The position numbers were made by a program, and so were the translations under genes. 26,504 nt of DNA from an uncultured Eubacteriales bacterium (GTDB lineage: Bacteria; Bacillota; Clostridia; Oscillospirales; Oscillospiraceae), in contig UQXI01000035.1 in assembly GCA_900544975.1 (NCBI GenBank), forward strand, positions 1-26,504, given 5' to 3'. The notes beneath the pieces were generated by a model. The model saw only the letters and a program-made list of their open reading frames with translations, had not been told where the DNA came from and searched no databases. Shown in pieces: positions 6,928 to 15,071 of the stretch. Numbering within the stretch: the stretch's first letter is position 1; every line of letters begins with the position of its first letter.

Positions 6928-7578
6928 TCACCGCAAGACCTCCCGCTCCGTCATGATTCCCCCGTCCATCTCATGGAGGGTGTCGCAGAGAATCCGGGTG
7001 TCCTCTGGATTGTGGGAAGCAATGAGAATGGTCTTCCCCTGGCATTTCAGTTCCAGGAACAGCTCCCGCATTTCTGCAACACCGCTTTTGTCCAGGCCAT
7101 TCATGGGCTCATCTAAAATGAGCAGTTCCGGATCCTCCATCACTGCCTGAGCCAGCCCCAGCCGCTGGCGCATGCCCAGGGAGTACTTCCCCACATGCTT
7201 CTTGCTATCCGGATCCAGACCCACCAGGGCGATGGCAGACCGGATCTTTTCCCGGTCCACACGGCCGCTCAGCTCCATGAGATACCGGAGGTTCTGGTAT
7301 CCAGAGCAATTGGGCAGAAACCCCGGCGTTTCAATGATGGCGCCTACCCCCTTTGGCACCCGCTTCCCGTCCCCCATCTTCTGACCCAGGACGGTAATCT
7401 GCCCCTCTGTCACCGGAAACAGGCCACAGATGCACTTAAACAGCACCGTCTTACCGGATCCGTTCCGTCCGATGATGCCATGAATCTTTCCTTTTTCCAG
7501 GCTGACGGTCACCCCGTTGACCGCCACCGTTTCTTTGAATTTCTTGGTCACATGTACCATTTCAATGGCGTTTTCCAT
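6928..7578 (-). CDS. ABC transporter ATP-binding protein (BcrA/LanF-like)
   Basis: The 216-residue ATPase drives the transporter formed with the two preceding permeases. It has Walker A GRNGSGKT (37-44), a variant signature YSLGMRQR (from 132) in place of LSGGQ, Walker B LLILDEP (152-158) and the H-loop IASHN. The YSLGM-type signature is typical of the BcrA/LanF/DrrA branch, which exports peptides or antibiotics or confers immunity to them. It is a little shorter than usual and ends soon after the H-loop. The start at 7578 has GGAGGG upstream and lies 4 nt after the stop of the preceding permease, so translation is coupled. Substrate unknown; the neighbouring secreted protein suggests a peptide. 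Confidence 0.88.
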   Translation of the reverse strand: MENAIEMVHVTKKFKETVAVNGVTVSLEKGKIHGIIGRNGSGKTVLFKCICGLFPVTEGQITVLGQKMGDGKRVPKGVGAIIETPGFLPNCSGYQNLRYLMELSGRVDREKIRSAIALVGLDPDSKKHVGKYSLGMRQRLGLAQAVMEDPELLILDEPMNGLDKSGVAEMRELFLELKCQGKTILIASHNPEDTRILCDTLHEMDGGIMTEREVLR

Positions 7579-7582
7579 GCGC

Positions 7583-8434
7583 TCACTCTCCCTCCGTATC
7601 CAGGTTACACCGGTGTATGGTGCCAAGAATGACCAATCCCAAAACGATGCTCAGCCCAATGGGCATCAGGGCCGCATAGGAGTAGGACGGCAAATTCTGA
7701 TGACTGTTTCCCATCAAGCTCCGATCCAGCCACGAAACCGGGGAAATCCAGAGCAATTGCTTGGTAAACCGCGGCGCATAGGCCAAAACGCTGATCACCA
7801 GGGGCAAAATAGAAAACCCGGCTACCACCACTGCCCCGATGCCCTTTCTGGCCCACAGATTGCATGCCACCATCATCTCCCCCAACAGGAAACACACCAC
7901 AATCATCGTTCCCGCCACCCACAGCGTCGCCTCCAAGGGGGTGGCGCTGACCATACAGCCATAGCTCAGGGCCAAGGGAACGTTATACTCAAACTGCCCG
8001 CCTGCCACAGCGGCGGTGGTCAAAACCGGGCCCCAATCGGCTCCCCACTCCAGGTTCGGCAACAGAAAAACCCAGGACAGAAGCCAGAGGACAGCGGTAA
8101 AGGCCACGCTGGTAAAGAGGATGTACAGCAACTGTCCACCCATCCAATCTCTCTTGCCCACCCGCAGCAGGATAAACTGCTGCTGCCGGTTTCGGAAGGG
8201 GGCGTCGGAGATCAGAAGCACAAATGCTAAAAAAATGGGGATGAAGTTATCTGGGTCACAAGGCAGCAATGGAAATAGCCAGGGACGGACGGGATATCCC
8301 AACGCCCGGCCATAGGCCACAAATCCCTGGGTCTCATACCACATGTAGAGGACCATGTACAGAGCGACAAAGGCATATTTGGGATTGATCCGCCATTGCA
8401 AAATGTTGAGCTTGCAACAACGTAACAGCTTCAT
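7583..8434 (-). CDS. ABC-2-type permease subunit (1)
   Basis: This 283-residue hydrophobic protein has about six or seven predicted membrane segments (YAFVALYMVLYMWY, PIFLAFVLLISDA, LLYILFTSVAFTAVLWLLSWVFLL, LWVAGTMIVVCFLLGEMMVAC, VVVAGFSILPLVISVLAYA, and a last near SIVLGLVILG). That build is typical of ABC-2-type membrane subunits. Its ATG overlaps the TGA of the previous permease by 4 bp (ATGA) and AAGGAG lies upstream at a good distance; the ATPase gene follows after 4 nt. The two permeases are clearly different proteins, which fits a heteromeric LanEG-like or bacitracin-type exporter. I cannot name the exact family. Confidence 0.78.
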   Translation of the reverse strand: MKLLRCCKLNILQWRINPKYAFVALYMVLYMWYETQGFVAYGRALGYPVRPWLFPLLPCDPDNFIPIFLAFVLLISDAPFRNRQQQFILLRVGKRDWMGGQLLYILFTSVAFTAVLWLLSWVFLLPNLEWGADWGPVLTTAAVAGGQFEYNVPLALSYGCMVSATPLEATLWVAGTMIVVCFLLGEMMVACNLWARKGIGAVVVAGFSILPLVISVLAYAPRFTKQLLWISPVSWLDRSLMGNSHQNLPSYSYAALMPIGLSIVLGLVILGTIHRCNLDTEGE

Positions 8435-9237
8435 TGGCCCAGCTCCTTTCTCAGCCGCCCCAGAAAGGCCTTGGCGCACAGGGCCGTCATCGTCAGCAGC
8501 AGCACAGAAGACCAGAGAAGGCTAAACCCCGGGCTCTCAAAGGTCTGGTAGAACAGAATCCCGTTCAGCCCGAAAGCCCGGGAAAACCAAAGGGAGTGGG
8601 TCATAAAGCTCAGGACCGTGTGCAGAACCATATACAAATAGTATCCCACCAAAGGCGCCAGCAAGCCCACAAAGACATTCCGGATCATGGCCGTCATCAT
8701 AAGTCCAAAGACCGAAGCCAGGCTACAGCTGAGGCCTGTAACTACGATCCGCGCCAGATAATACCCCACTAGATGCCCGGAGGCTGCAAAGCCCAGATAA
8801 CCTCCTGCCCCCTCCAGACCGTTCTGCGTCTCCGGCAGGCCCAGAAAGGAGAGCGCCCCTACGAAGAGGCCAATGGCCACCGCCGCCGCCAAAAAGGCCG
8901 ACAGGGCCACCGATAGGATCTTGGCAAAGCCATAGGCCCAAAAACCCACCCGCTCCATTGCCTGATTTTCAAAGCCGCTCTCCCGATCTTGAAGGAAACT
9001 CCAGGCGTAAGGTACAGTAGCAATGGCAAAAAGCAGGGGTGCCAAACCCAAAGAGGTACAGGTGGCATTAAACAGCATTTTAGCTGCACTAATCTGGCCC
9101 CACCTGATAGGATTAAACAAATAATGGGCGCTGTTGAAACACATCCAGGCCAGCATCAGGACCACCGTGAGTAAAAATGCCCCAGAGAGCACACTGCGGC
9201 GCAGGTCCACCCTCAGGGCCCTACCCAGGGCCTTCAT
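8431..9237 (-). CDS. ABC-2-type permease subunit (2)
   Basis: A 268-residue membrane protein with about six hydrophobic segments: FLLTVVLMLAWMCF, GLAPLLFAIATVPYAW, ILSVALSAFLAAAVAIGLFVGA, IVVTGLSCSLASVFGLMMT, LLAPLVGYYLYMVLHTVL and the C-terminal LLWSSVLLLTMTALCA. The start at 9237 follows GGGAGG by 6 nt; a 40-residue upstream extension is hydrophilic and lacks a site. It precedes the other permease with a 4-bp ATGA overlap. The gene lies 186 nt downstream of the small secreted protein, with a terminator-like hairpin in that gap, so transporter expression may partly be read-through from the upstream genes. Confidence 0.75.
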   Translation of the reverse strand: MKALGRALRVDLRRSVLSGAFLLTVVLMLAWMCFNSAHYLFNPIRWGQISAAKMLFNATCTSLGLAPLLFAIATVPYAWSFLQDRESGFENQAMERVGFWAYGFAKILSVALSAFLAAAVAIGLFVGALSFLGLPETQNGLEGAGGYLGFAASGHLVGYYLARIVVTGLSCSLASVFGLMMTAMIRNVFVGLLAPLVGYYLYMVLHTVLSFMTHSLWFSRAFGLNGILFYQTFESPGFSLLWSSVLLLTMTALCAKAFLGRLRKELGQ

Positions 9238-9347
9238 ACTGGCCTCCCGGCAAAATCTACTTGATACAAGGAGCGCATAAAACTTCCACCTTTCCGGCAG
9301 CCCCATAGATTGCCATGGCTGCCTTTCGATTTTCTCAGAAATGATCC

Positions 9348-9388
9348 AAAACGGCAACTCCCGGCTGCTGGGGAGGCCGGGAGCTGCC
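9348..9388 (-). terminator. Hairpin terminator between secreted protein and permease genes
   Basis: On the minus strand GGCAGCTCCCGGC (9388-9376) pairs with GCCGGGAGTTGCC (9365-9353), 13 bp with one G-U, followed by GTTTTGG. The short U-run suggests partial termination: more of the secreted protein than of the transporter. Confidence 0.65.
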
Positions 9389-9423
9389 GTCTGTGCCCTA
9401 CTGCTTATGGAGCAATCTGGAGG

Positions 9424-9849
9424 TTAGGGCCACCAGTACCCGCCAAAACCCTGGACCATGCCGTTGGAGTGGGCGCTCAGATCCAAGTAGACCGTTTTTC
9501 CCGTTTCACTCGCTTTAAAGGCATCATCAAAGTAATAGAAGTACCGGGTGCCCAAGGAACCAATCCCATAGTAGTCTTCGGTCACATCCGTACCGTCAGG
9601 CCGCTCCACCCACATAGAGACGACGCTGCCACCAAATTCGCCACCGGTGATATTTGCCTGGGCATAGTACCCAGAGCTGTCACCTACATCAGTTTTATAC
9701 CCCCGGGAAAATTTGCTGGCCGTTGCACCATTCCAAGTAAAATTAAACGATTGTTTCGGTGAGCCCGCAAAAGCCACCAGCGCAATCATTGGCACCAAAA
9801 TGGCAGCCAACACTAGGATAGACAGGACACGACGCTTCAATTGTTTCAT
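9424..9849 (-). CDS. Small secreted beta-rich protein (possibly DUF2712-like)
   Basis: A 141-residue exported protein. Residues 1-28 are a classic signal peptide (basic MKQLKRR, hydrophobic core, cleavage likely after AFA28). The mature part is rich in aromatic residues, Gly, Ser and Thr, with no Cys and a likely beta fold, and ends in GGYWWP. The pattern SFNF..., SGYYAQANITGG, VSMWVERPDG, YFYYFDDA, TVYLDLSAHSN, GGYWWP recalls DUF2712-type secreted proteins of Firmicutes; I offer this from memory, not a search. The start is fixed by AGGAGG 8 nt upstream. It sits between a lipoprotein and a bacteriocin-type ABC transporter, so it could be the exported or toxic component of that cluster. A lactococcin 972-like role was considered but the length and motifs fit less well. 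Confidence 0.7.
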   Translation of the reverse strand: MKQLKRRVLSILVLAAILVPMIALVAFAGSPKQSFNFTWNGATASKFSRGYKTDVGDSSGYYAQANITGGEFGGSVVSMWVERPDGTDVTEDYYGIGSLGTRYFYYFDDAFKASETGKTVYLDLSAHSNGMVQGFGGYWWP

Positions 9850-9938
9850 GAAAAGTTCCTCCTTGTCATTATCAAAAATTGGGGACGCTGCTATCTGTAA
9901 AGCTCGAACCCAGCACTAGAGCATTACATTCCATGTAT

Positions 9939-11126
9939 TTAAGATACAATCTCCTTCCCGGTGATGGCGTCCACTGTCACATAGGTACAACCCTCAACCA
10001 TCCAGCTGTCCGGATCCTTTGGGGTCTGATGGATGACCGCCTCCCAAACTGGGATCAGAAGCCAGCTATCTCCATCTTGCCGGTAGAGATACCGCAGAGT
10101 CAAGCTCTGGAGCTCATGGTTCTGGTTGGTAATGACATTGCCGATTTTGTTTTGAACCACCTTCAGAGCCTCTTCTGCTGAAATCACAGCCTCTGGCTCC
10201 TGAACCATCTCATCCGCTACCCAAGGGTAGTCCACCTGAAGGGAAAAAACCCCACTGGCATCGTACCAAGCCAGGATGTTGTTACCACAATAAGTAGTTG
10301 TCTCTCGCTTCCAGAATTGGTAGGACAGAGGGATCCCATCCACAGCGCAAAAGAACTCAAACATGTAACAATCGTCCGCCTCCGTCCAGTTCTTTGGCTG
10401 GAACTGCGCGTCCATCCCCTTCTTTCCAACGCTGTTCCACTCCTCAGTTTGCATCAATTCATCTGCCTGCTCCATTCGGTCGTGGCTGATGTACAGAGTG
10501 CGATTCAACACCACATCAGAAATCCCCAGGGCTGACAGCGCCGCCCGAACATTTGCCTCGGCCTCCTCCGCCGTATCACAAGCCAAGTCTACTGGATCTT
10601 CAAACAAAAATGATAGTCTGGATTCTTTGTTTATATCATAATCATTCTGATTTATATATATTGGATATCCAGTAATTTCGTTTTTGTTTTTACTGTACGA
10701 AAACTCTGAGGTTGTTGTGCTTCCGTCTGCATTCATCTGCGAAAAAAAATATCCCCCGTCCGTGCAAACGCCGGAATAGTAGTAATCCTTGCCCTCAATT
10801 CCGTCGCTATCTACCTCGGCAATACCATCTCCAACCTGCTTCAAAAAGGCATCAATTTCCTCCTTAGAGAAGCCCTTATAATGCCCCCGGTAGACCTTCG
10901 GGACCACCCCAGCTGGAGGACCGGAAATCTCCGCATCAATGAGGAAGTCTTCTTTTACTTCTTCAAAAATATGGGTGGGATCTGTGGAAATCACCTCCTG
11001 CAATGGAGCAGAAGTTTCCGTCTCTTTCTGGATCCCCTCCCCTCCATCTGGCTTCTGGCAGCCCGGAAGCGCCAGCACCAGTGCAAGCCCCAAGGCAGCA
11101 GCCCGTTTCTTTTCCCATAATTTCAT
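9939..11126 (-). CDS. Lipoprotein with PepSY-like C-terminus (possibly DUF6034)
   Basis: The 395-residue protein starts with a type II signal peptide: MKLWEKKRAAALG, a hydrophobic stretch and lipobox LPGC with the lipidated Cys at residue 23. The rest is acidic and soluble, anchored outside the membrane. The C-terminal part (SAEEALKVVQNKIG ... YVTVDAITGKEI) resembles PepSY/YpeB repeats, which inhibit proteases or help extracellular complexes. Its size and layout recall clostridial lipoproteins annotated DUF6034; this is tentative. AGGAGGAA lies 5 nt before ATG and a good promoter lies 105 nt upstream. As first gene of a probable operon with the small secreted protein and the ABC transporter, it may be an immunity or sensor lipoprotein. 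Confidence 0.75.
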   Translation of the reverse strand: MKLWEKKRAAALGLALVLALPGCQKPDGGEGIQKETETSAPLQEVISTDPTHIFEEVKEDFLIDAEISGPPAGVVPKVYRGHYKGFSKEEIDAFLKQVGDGIAEVDSDGIEGKDYYYSGVCTDGGYFFSQMNADGSTTTSEFSYSKNKNEITGYPIYINQNDYDINKESRLSFLFEDPVDLACDTAEEAEANVRAALSALGISDVVLNRTLYISHDRMEQADELMQTEEWNSVGKKGMDAQFQPKNWTEADDCYMFEFFCAVDGIPLSYQFWKRETTTYCGNNILAWYDASGVFSLQVDYPWVADEMVQEPEAVISAEEALKVVQNKIGNVITNQNHELQSLTLRYLYRQDGDSWLLIPVWEAVIHQTPKDPDSWMVEGCTYVTVDAITGKEIVS

Positions 11127-11230
11127 ACGCGTTCCTCCTCCAAACTGTTTTTACGTGAAGTGTCTACATGTATCGTCACGACATCCTACACCCGTCCAAG
11201 GAGTGCAATCAACTTCTCTTTATGAAGCAA

Positions 11231-11258
11231 ATTATACCAAAACTACCATCTTTTTCAA
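11231..11258 (-). promoter_or_regulatory. Promoter of the lipoprotein/ABC cluster
   Basis: TTGAAA (11258-11253), a 16-nt spacer and TATAAT (11236-11231) on the minus strand, leaving a leader of about 98 nt before the lipoprotein. Confidence 0.82.
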
Positions 11259-11620
11259 GCGGCAAAATAAATAAAAAGTTGCTCCCGCCTTTGTGCAATC
11301 TGCCCATATCCCATTTTGAGCCAGATTCTGTCTTTCAAACATCACCTTTTCGGGCCAAAAAATTGATTCCGAAAATCCCATTGCAACCATCTCTCAGTTT
11401 ATCTCAGCCGCAAACCTATGTGTCTATGCAGTGCAGACAATGAACCCGCAAATAAATGAAATAGCTTATCAATTCACCTGAACGACCAATTCATCCTATC
11501 TACAGCCACCAGGCAACTCCGTCATGACAAAGACTTGGCCATTCCACCGTCCCTCTGCCATCGTACCAAATCAACCAGCATGGGGTGTATGTGGCATATC
11601 ACGACAAAAAAGCTCCACTC
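11259..11620. other. Gene-free spacer between divergent transcripts
   Basis: This AT-richer stretch separates the divergent lipoprotein and malic enzyme promoters. I see no open reading frame with a ribosome binding site, no RNA gene and no strong repeat. It may hold regulatory sites for either side. Confidence 0.6.
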
Positions 11621-11649
11621 TTGACCTGCGCCGGTCGGCGTGATAAAAT
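11621..11649 (+). promoter_or_regulatory. Promoter of the malic enzyme gene
   Basis: TTGACC (11621-11626), a 17-nt spacer and TAAAAT (11644-11649). A small hairpin CGGGT-ATGTA-ACCCG (11661-11675) lies in the short leader just before the ribosome binding site. Confidence 0.8.
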
Positions 11650-11693
11650 GAAATGGTATGCGGGTATGTAACCCGTGAGGAGGATATGTTGTT

Positions 11694-12866
11694 ATGAATT
11701 ATGCAGAAGAGTCTCTCCGGCTCCACGCGGAATGGAAGGGAAAACTGGAAGTGGTGGCTAGAGTCCCCGTCTCCACCAAAGAGGACCTCTCCCTTGCCTA
11801 CACCCCCGGCGTGGCCCAGCCCTGCCTGGAAATTCAAAAAGATCCAAGCCGCTCCTATGATCTCACCCGCCGGCACAATCTCTGCGCCGTCATCACCGAC
11901 GGCTCCGCCGTCCTGGGCCTGGGCGACATCGGCCCCGAAGCCGGTATGCCTGTGATGGAGGGCAAATGCGTCCTCTTTAAGGCCTTCGGCGGGGTAGATG
12001 CCTTCCCCCTTTGCGTGCGGACCCATGACGTCGACGAATTTGTCAACGCCGTCGCCCTCATCGCCGGCTCCTTTGGCGGCATCAATCTGGAAGATATCTC
12101 CGCCCCCCGCTGCTTTGAGATTGAGCGCAAGCTGAAGGAAAAATGCGACATCCCCGTCTTCCACGACGACCAACACGGCACCGCCGTCATCACCCTGGCC
12201 GGTCTCACCAATGCCCTCAAAGTGGTGGGAAAGCGGAAAGAAGAAGTCAAAGTGGTCACCTCCGGCGCCGGCGCCGCCGCCATTTCCATTGTCAAGCTGC
12301 TCCTGTCTGCCGGATACCAAAACATCATTATGACCGACCGCACCGGCGCCATTTACGAGGGCCGGGAAAACCTCAACTGGATCAAAGCCGAGATGGCCCA
12401 GGTCACAAACCGCCAGAAGGAAACTGGCAAGCTGGCTGACGTCATCCGCGGGGCAGATGTGTTCATCGGCGTCTCCGCCCCCGGCACCCTCACCACGGAA
12501 ATGGTCCAGACCATGAATCGGGACGCCATCGTCTTCGCCTGCGCCAACCCCACCCCGGAGATTTTCCCCGAAGACGCCAAAGCAGGCGGCGCAAAAGTGG
12601 TCTCCACCGGCCGGTCTGATTACCCGAACCAGATCAACAACGTCCTGGCCTTCCCTGGCATTTTCCGTGGAACCTTCGACGTGCGAGCCTCTGAGATCAA
12701 CGACGAAATGAACATGGCCGCCGCCCGCGCCCTGGCTGCCCTCATCTCCGACGAAGAGCTCTCCCCAGACTATATCATCCCCAAGGCCTTTGATCCCCGG
12801 GTTGGCCCAGCCGTGGCCAAGGCCGTGGCACAAGCTGCCCGGGATACTGGCGTCGCCAGAATCTGA
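11694..12866 (+). CDS. NAD(P)-dependent malic enzyme
   Basis: Malic enzyme oxidatively decarboxylates malate to pyruvate and CO2, yielding NADH or NADPH. The 390-residue length is that of the short bacterial type without a fused phosphotransacetylase domain. Marks are SLAYTPGVAQPCLEI near the N-terminus, VITDGSAVLGLGDIGPEAGMPVMEGKCVLFKAFGGVDAFP (metal and malate site region), FHDDQHGTAVI, and the Rossmann motif SGAGAAAISIVKLL, followed by the acidic TDRTGAIYEGR strand. The Asp after the second Rossmann strand (MTDRTG) fits NAD use better than NADP, an inference. GGAGG at 11679-11683 lies 10 nt before ATG. It has its own promoter and a weak terminator before the transketolase genes, with which it may be partly co-transcribed. 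Confidence 0.95.
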   Translation: MNYAEESLRLHAEWKGKLEVVARVPVSTKEDLSLAYTPGVAQPCLEIQKDPSRSYDLTRRHNLCAVITDGSAVLGLGDIGPEAGMPVMEGKCVLFKAFGGVDAFPLCVRTHDVDEFVNAVALIAGSFGGINLEDISAPRCFEIERKLKEKCDIPVFHDDQHGTAVITLAGLTNALKVVGKRKEEVKVVTSGAGAAAISIVKLLLSAGYQNIIMTDRTGAIYEGRENLNWIKAEMAQVTNRQKETGKLADVIRGADVFIGVSAPGTLTTEMVQTMNRDAIVFACANPTPEIFPEDAKAGGAKVVSTGRSDYPNQINNVLAFPGIFRGTFDVRASEINDEMNMAAARALAALISDEELSPDYIIPKAFDPRVGPAVAKAVAQAARDTGVARI

Positions 12867-12889
12867 ATCCTGCGCTCAAACTGCCAAAC

Positions 12890-12917
12890 TGGGTGGCGCC
12901 GTCACCCAATATTTTTT
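12890..12917 (+). terminator. Weak terminator or attenuator before transketolase
   Basis: TGGGTG (12890-12895) pairs with CACCCA (12903-12908) over a 7-nt loop, and TTTTTT follows at 12912-12917. The stem is only 6 bp and lies just before the ribosome binding site of the next gene, so partial read-through is likely. Confidence 0.45.
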
Positions 12918-12936
12918 GAATCAGGAGGAATTTCCC

Positions 12937-13770
12937 ATGGATGCATCCCTTAGCAAAGAGCTGCAAAAGTTGGCTCTGGAAATTCGCATCGGCATTGTGG
13001 AGGAGATCCAGGCCCGGGGCTTTGGCCACATCGGCGGCAGCCTCAGCCTGGCCGACGCTTTGGCCGTTCTCTACGGCTCTGTCATGCGTTACGACTCTCA
13101 GAATCCCCAGTGGCCGGACCGGGACAAGCTGGTCTGCTCCAAGGGCCACGCCGGCCCCGCCGTATACGCCGCCCTGGCCGTCAAGGGCTTCTTCCCCTAT
13201 GAGGATCTGAAGACCCTAAACCAGCCCGGCACCTATCTCCCCAGCCACTGTGACAAAAACAAAACTCCCGGTGTGGACATGACCACCGGTTCCCTGGGCC
13301 AAGGCACCTCTCTGGCCGTGGGCATCGCCCTGGGCGACCGGCTGAAGGGCCGGGACAGCCGGACCTATCTCCTGGTGGGCGACGGCGAGAGCAACGAGGG
13401 TCAGGTCTGGGAGGCCGCCATGTTTGCAGCCGCCAAGAAGGTCACCAACCTCATCTGGCTGGTGGACGACAACAAGAAGCAGCTGGACGGCTACACCAAA
13501 GACATCCTGCCCATTTTTGATCTGGAGGCCAAATTCGCCGCATTCGGCTTTGACGCCCGACGGGTAGACGGCAACGACATCGCCCAGGTTTACGACGCCA
13601 TCACCGCCCCCTTGGGGGACAAGCCCCGGGCCATCATTCTGGACACCGTGAAGGGCAAGGGCGTGCAGGAAGTGGAAGAGGCTATGGGCAACCACTCCAT
13701 GACCGTTGCTCCTGAAGTCTGCGACAAGTGGCTGGCTGGGCTCCGTGTGGAGCTGGCCGAGCTGCAATAA
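12937..13770 (+). CDS. Transketolase, N-terminal (TPP-binding) subunit
   Basis: This 277-residue protein is the first half of a split transketolase, which transfers two-carbon ketol units between pentose, triose and hexose phosphates. It carries the TPP pyrophosphate-binding segment GDGESNEGQ (148-156) ending at DDNKKQ (177-182), the substrate/TPP histidines in GHIGGS (His31) and SKGHAGP (His71), and TGSLGQG. It depends on the C-terminal subunit encoded next. The start at 12937 has AGGAGG 8 nt upstream. An in-frame start 147 nt earlier would overlap the malic enzyme gene and has no comparable site. The two-gene form is common in clostridia and archaea. Confidence 0.95.
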   Translation: MDASLSKELQKLALEIRIGIVEEIQARGFGHIGGSLSLADALAVLYGSVMRYDSQNPQWPDRDKLVCSKGHAGPAVYAALAVKGFFPYEDLKTLNQPGTYLPSHCDKNKTPGVDMTTGSLGQGTSLAVGIALGDRLKGRDSRTYLLVGDGESNEGQVWEAAMFAAAKKVTNLIWLVDDNKKQLDGYTKDILPIFDLEAKFAAFGFDARRVDGNDIAQVYDAITAPLGDKPRAIILDTVKGKGVQEVEEAMGNHSMTVAPEVCDKWLAGLRVELAELQ

Positions 13771-13783
13771 AGGAGGGGTTCTC

Positions 13784-14749
13784 ATGAAGATCGTCTATAC
13801 CGGTGAAAAAGACACGCGCCTGTTCAAAGAGGCTCTAGGCCAGACCATCGGCCGCCTCCTGGAGGAGCATCCCGACGTTTTGTATCTGGATGCAGACCTC
13901 ATGAGCTGCATCGGCACCGCCAAGCTCCCGGCCAAAACAGACCGCGCCATTGACTGCGGCATTGCCGAGGCCAATATGGTAGGCATTGCCTGCGGCGCAG
14001 CCGCTGTGGGGTTCAAGCCCATTGTCCATTCCTTCGGCCCCTTCGCCTCCCGGCGGTGCTATGACCAGGTCTTCCTGTCCGGGGCTTACGCCGGCAACCC
14101 CATTACCGTCATCGGCTCCGACCCTGGCATCACCGCTGCCTTCAACGGCGGCACCCACATGCCCTTTGAGGACATGGCCCTCTATCGCGCCATTCCCGGC
14201 GCCGTGGTGGTAGACGCCACCGACGTGCCCATGCTGGTCTCCTTCCTGGAAATGGCCAAGGATCTGCCCGGCGTGAAATACATCCGGGTGGGCCGGAAAA
14301 ACTCCTGCCAGGTCTACGAAGACGGTACTACCTTCGAGGTGGGCAAAGGCGCCGTCCTCCGGGAGGGCACAGACGCCGTCATCGTAGCCTGCGGCATCAT
14401 GGTCCACGAGGCCCTGCAGGCCGCCAAGCAGCTGGCCGAAGAGGGCATTGACGTCGCCGTCATCGACCCTGTCACCGTGAAACCCTTGGATTGCCAGTTG
14501 ATCCGGACCTACGCCGCCAAAACTGGCGTCCTGGTCACCGCCGAAAACCACAACAAAATTGGCGGCCTGTACAGCGCCGTCAAAGAGTGCCTGGATGGGG
14601 AAGCCAAGGTGGGCTACGTTGCCGTGGAAGACACCTTCGGCGAGGTAGGCCCCCAGGATTACCTCCGCACCCGCTTTGACCTGACGGATAGCCACATTGT
14701 CCGCGTGGTGAAAGAAACCATGAAAAAAGCCGGTAAATCACCAGCCTAG
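13784..14749 (+). CDS. Transketolase, C-terminal subunit
   Basis: The 321-residue second half carries the pyrimidine-binding domain (about 1-165), with the catalytic Glu in DCGIAEANMVGIACGAAAVG, then FGPFASRRCYDQV and GSDPGITAAFNGGTHMPFEDMA, followed by the transketolase C-terminal domain (VACGIMVHEALQAAKQLAEEGIDVAVID, HNKIGGLYSAV). Together with the N-terminal subunit it rebuilds a complete enzyme for the non-oxidative pentose phosphate pathway. AGGAGG directly follows the stop of the first subunit, giving a 13-nt gap, so the two are translated from one message. A long terminator closes the operon. Confidence 0.95.
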   Translation: MKIVYTGEKDTRLFKEALGQTIGRLLEEHPDVLYLDADLMSCIGTAKLPAKTDRAIDCGIAEANMVGIACGAAAVGFKPIVHSFGPFASRRCYDQVFLSGAYAGNPITVIGSDPGITAAFNGGTHMPFEDMALYRAIPGAVVVDATDVPMLVSFLEMAKDLPGVKYIRVGRKNSCQVYEDGTTFEVGKGAVLREGTDAVIVACGIMVHEALQAAKQLAEEGIDVAVIDPVTVKPLDCQLIRTYAAKTGVLVTAENHNKIGGLYSAVKECLDGEAKVGYVAVEDTFGEVGPQDYLRTRFDLTDSHIVRVVKETMKKAGKSPA

Positions 14750-14755
14750 ACAAAC

Positions 14756-14835
14756 GGACCTGATGCAAACGCGGGCGAGTCAAGACCTCCTGTCCACCGT
14801 CTTGACCCGCCCACCTTGCACCAGGTCCATTTTTT
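14756..14835 (+). terminator. Long intrinsic terminator after the transketolase genes
   Basis: GGACCTG (from 14756) pairs with CAGGTCC (ending 14828), with further stems TGCAA/TTGCA and GGGCGAGTCAAGAC/GTCTTGACCCGCCC (one bulge) inside, then TTTTTT (14830-14835). The inner stem alone is long and the whole element is about 73 nt. Confidence 0.88.
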
Positions 14836-15071
14836 ATAAAAACCAAGATCCCTCATCCCATTGAAAAGAGTCGTTCCCCTTCCACCCTTCAAAATCCACC
14901 AAAATGACCAGAACCCCCAGGTCAAATTCCCACCTCCGACATCCCCCGCCCCGAGGCGCAAAACCCGTCGCAGGATTTCCCGGGAAACCCTTCAGCCTTT
15001 CGCGGGATTTTGCCGGGGTACGCGGTAGAATGGAGCTATCAGGATTTCCGTAACCAAGGAGGGCGAAGCAA
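14836..15071. other. Spacer upstream of the Noc/ParB-like gene
   Basis: There is no gene here. It contains the Noc-type site at 14975-14988, and AGGAGGG at 15057-15063 that sets the next start. TAGAAT (15026-15031) could be a -10 box but I see no good -35 at a proper distance. Two related segments, GCAGGATTTCCCGGG (14970-14984) and GCGGGATTTTGCCGGG (15002-15017), form an imperfect direct repeat. Confidence 0.5.
14975..14988. promoter_or_regulatory. Noc-binding-sequence-like palindrome
   Basis: ATTTCCCGGGAAAC matches the Bacillus subtilis Noc-binding consensus ATTTCCCGGGAAAT at 13 of 14 positions. It lies about 85 nt before a Noc/ParB-family gene. It could serve nucleoid occlusion, autoregulation or both. 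Confidence 0.7.

Noticed and set aside
11571..12833. 420-residue minus-strand open frame (and 13835-14695)
   Set aside because: Gly/His/Asp-rich shadows of malic enzyme and transketolase with no ribosome binding sites.
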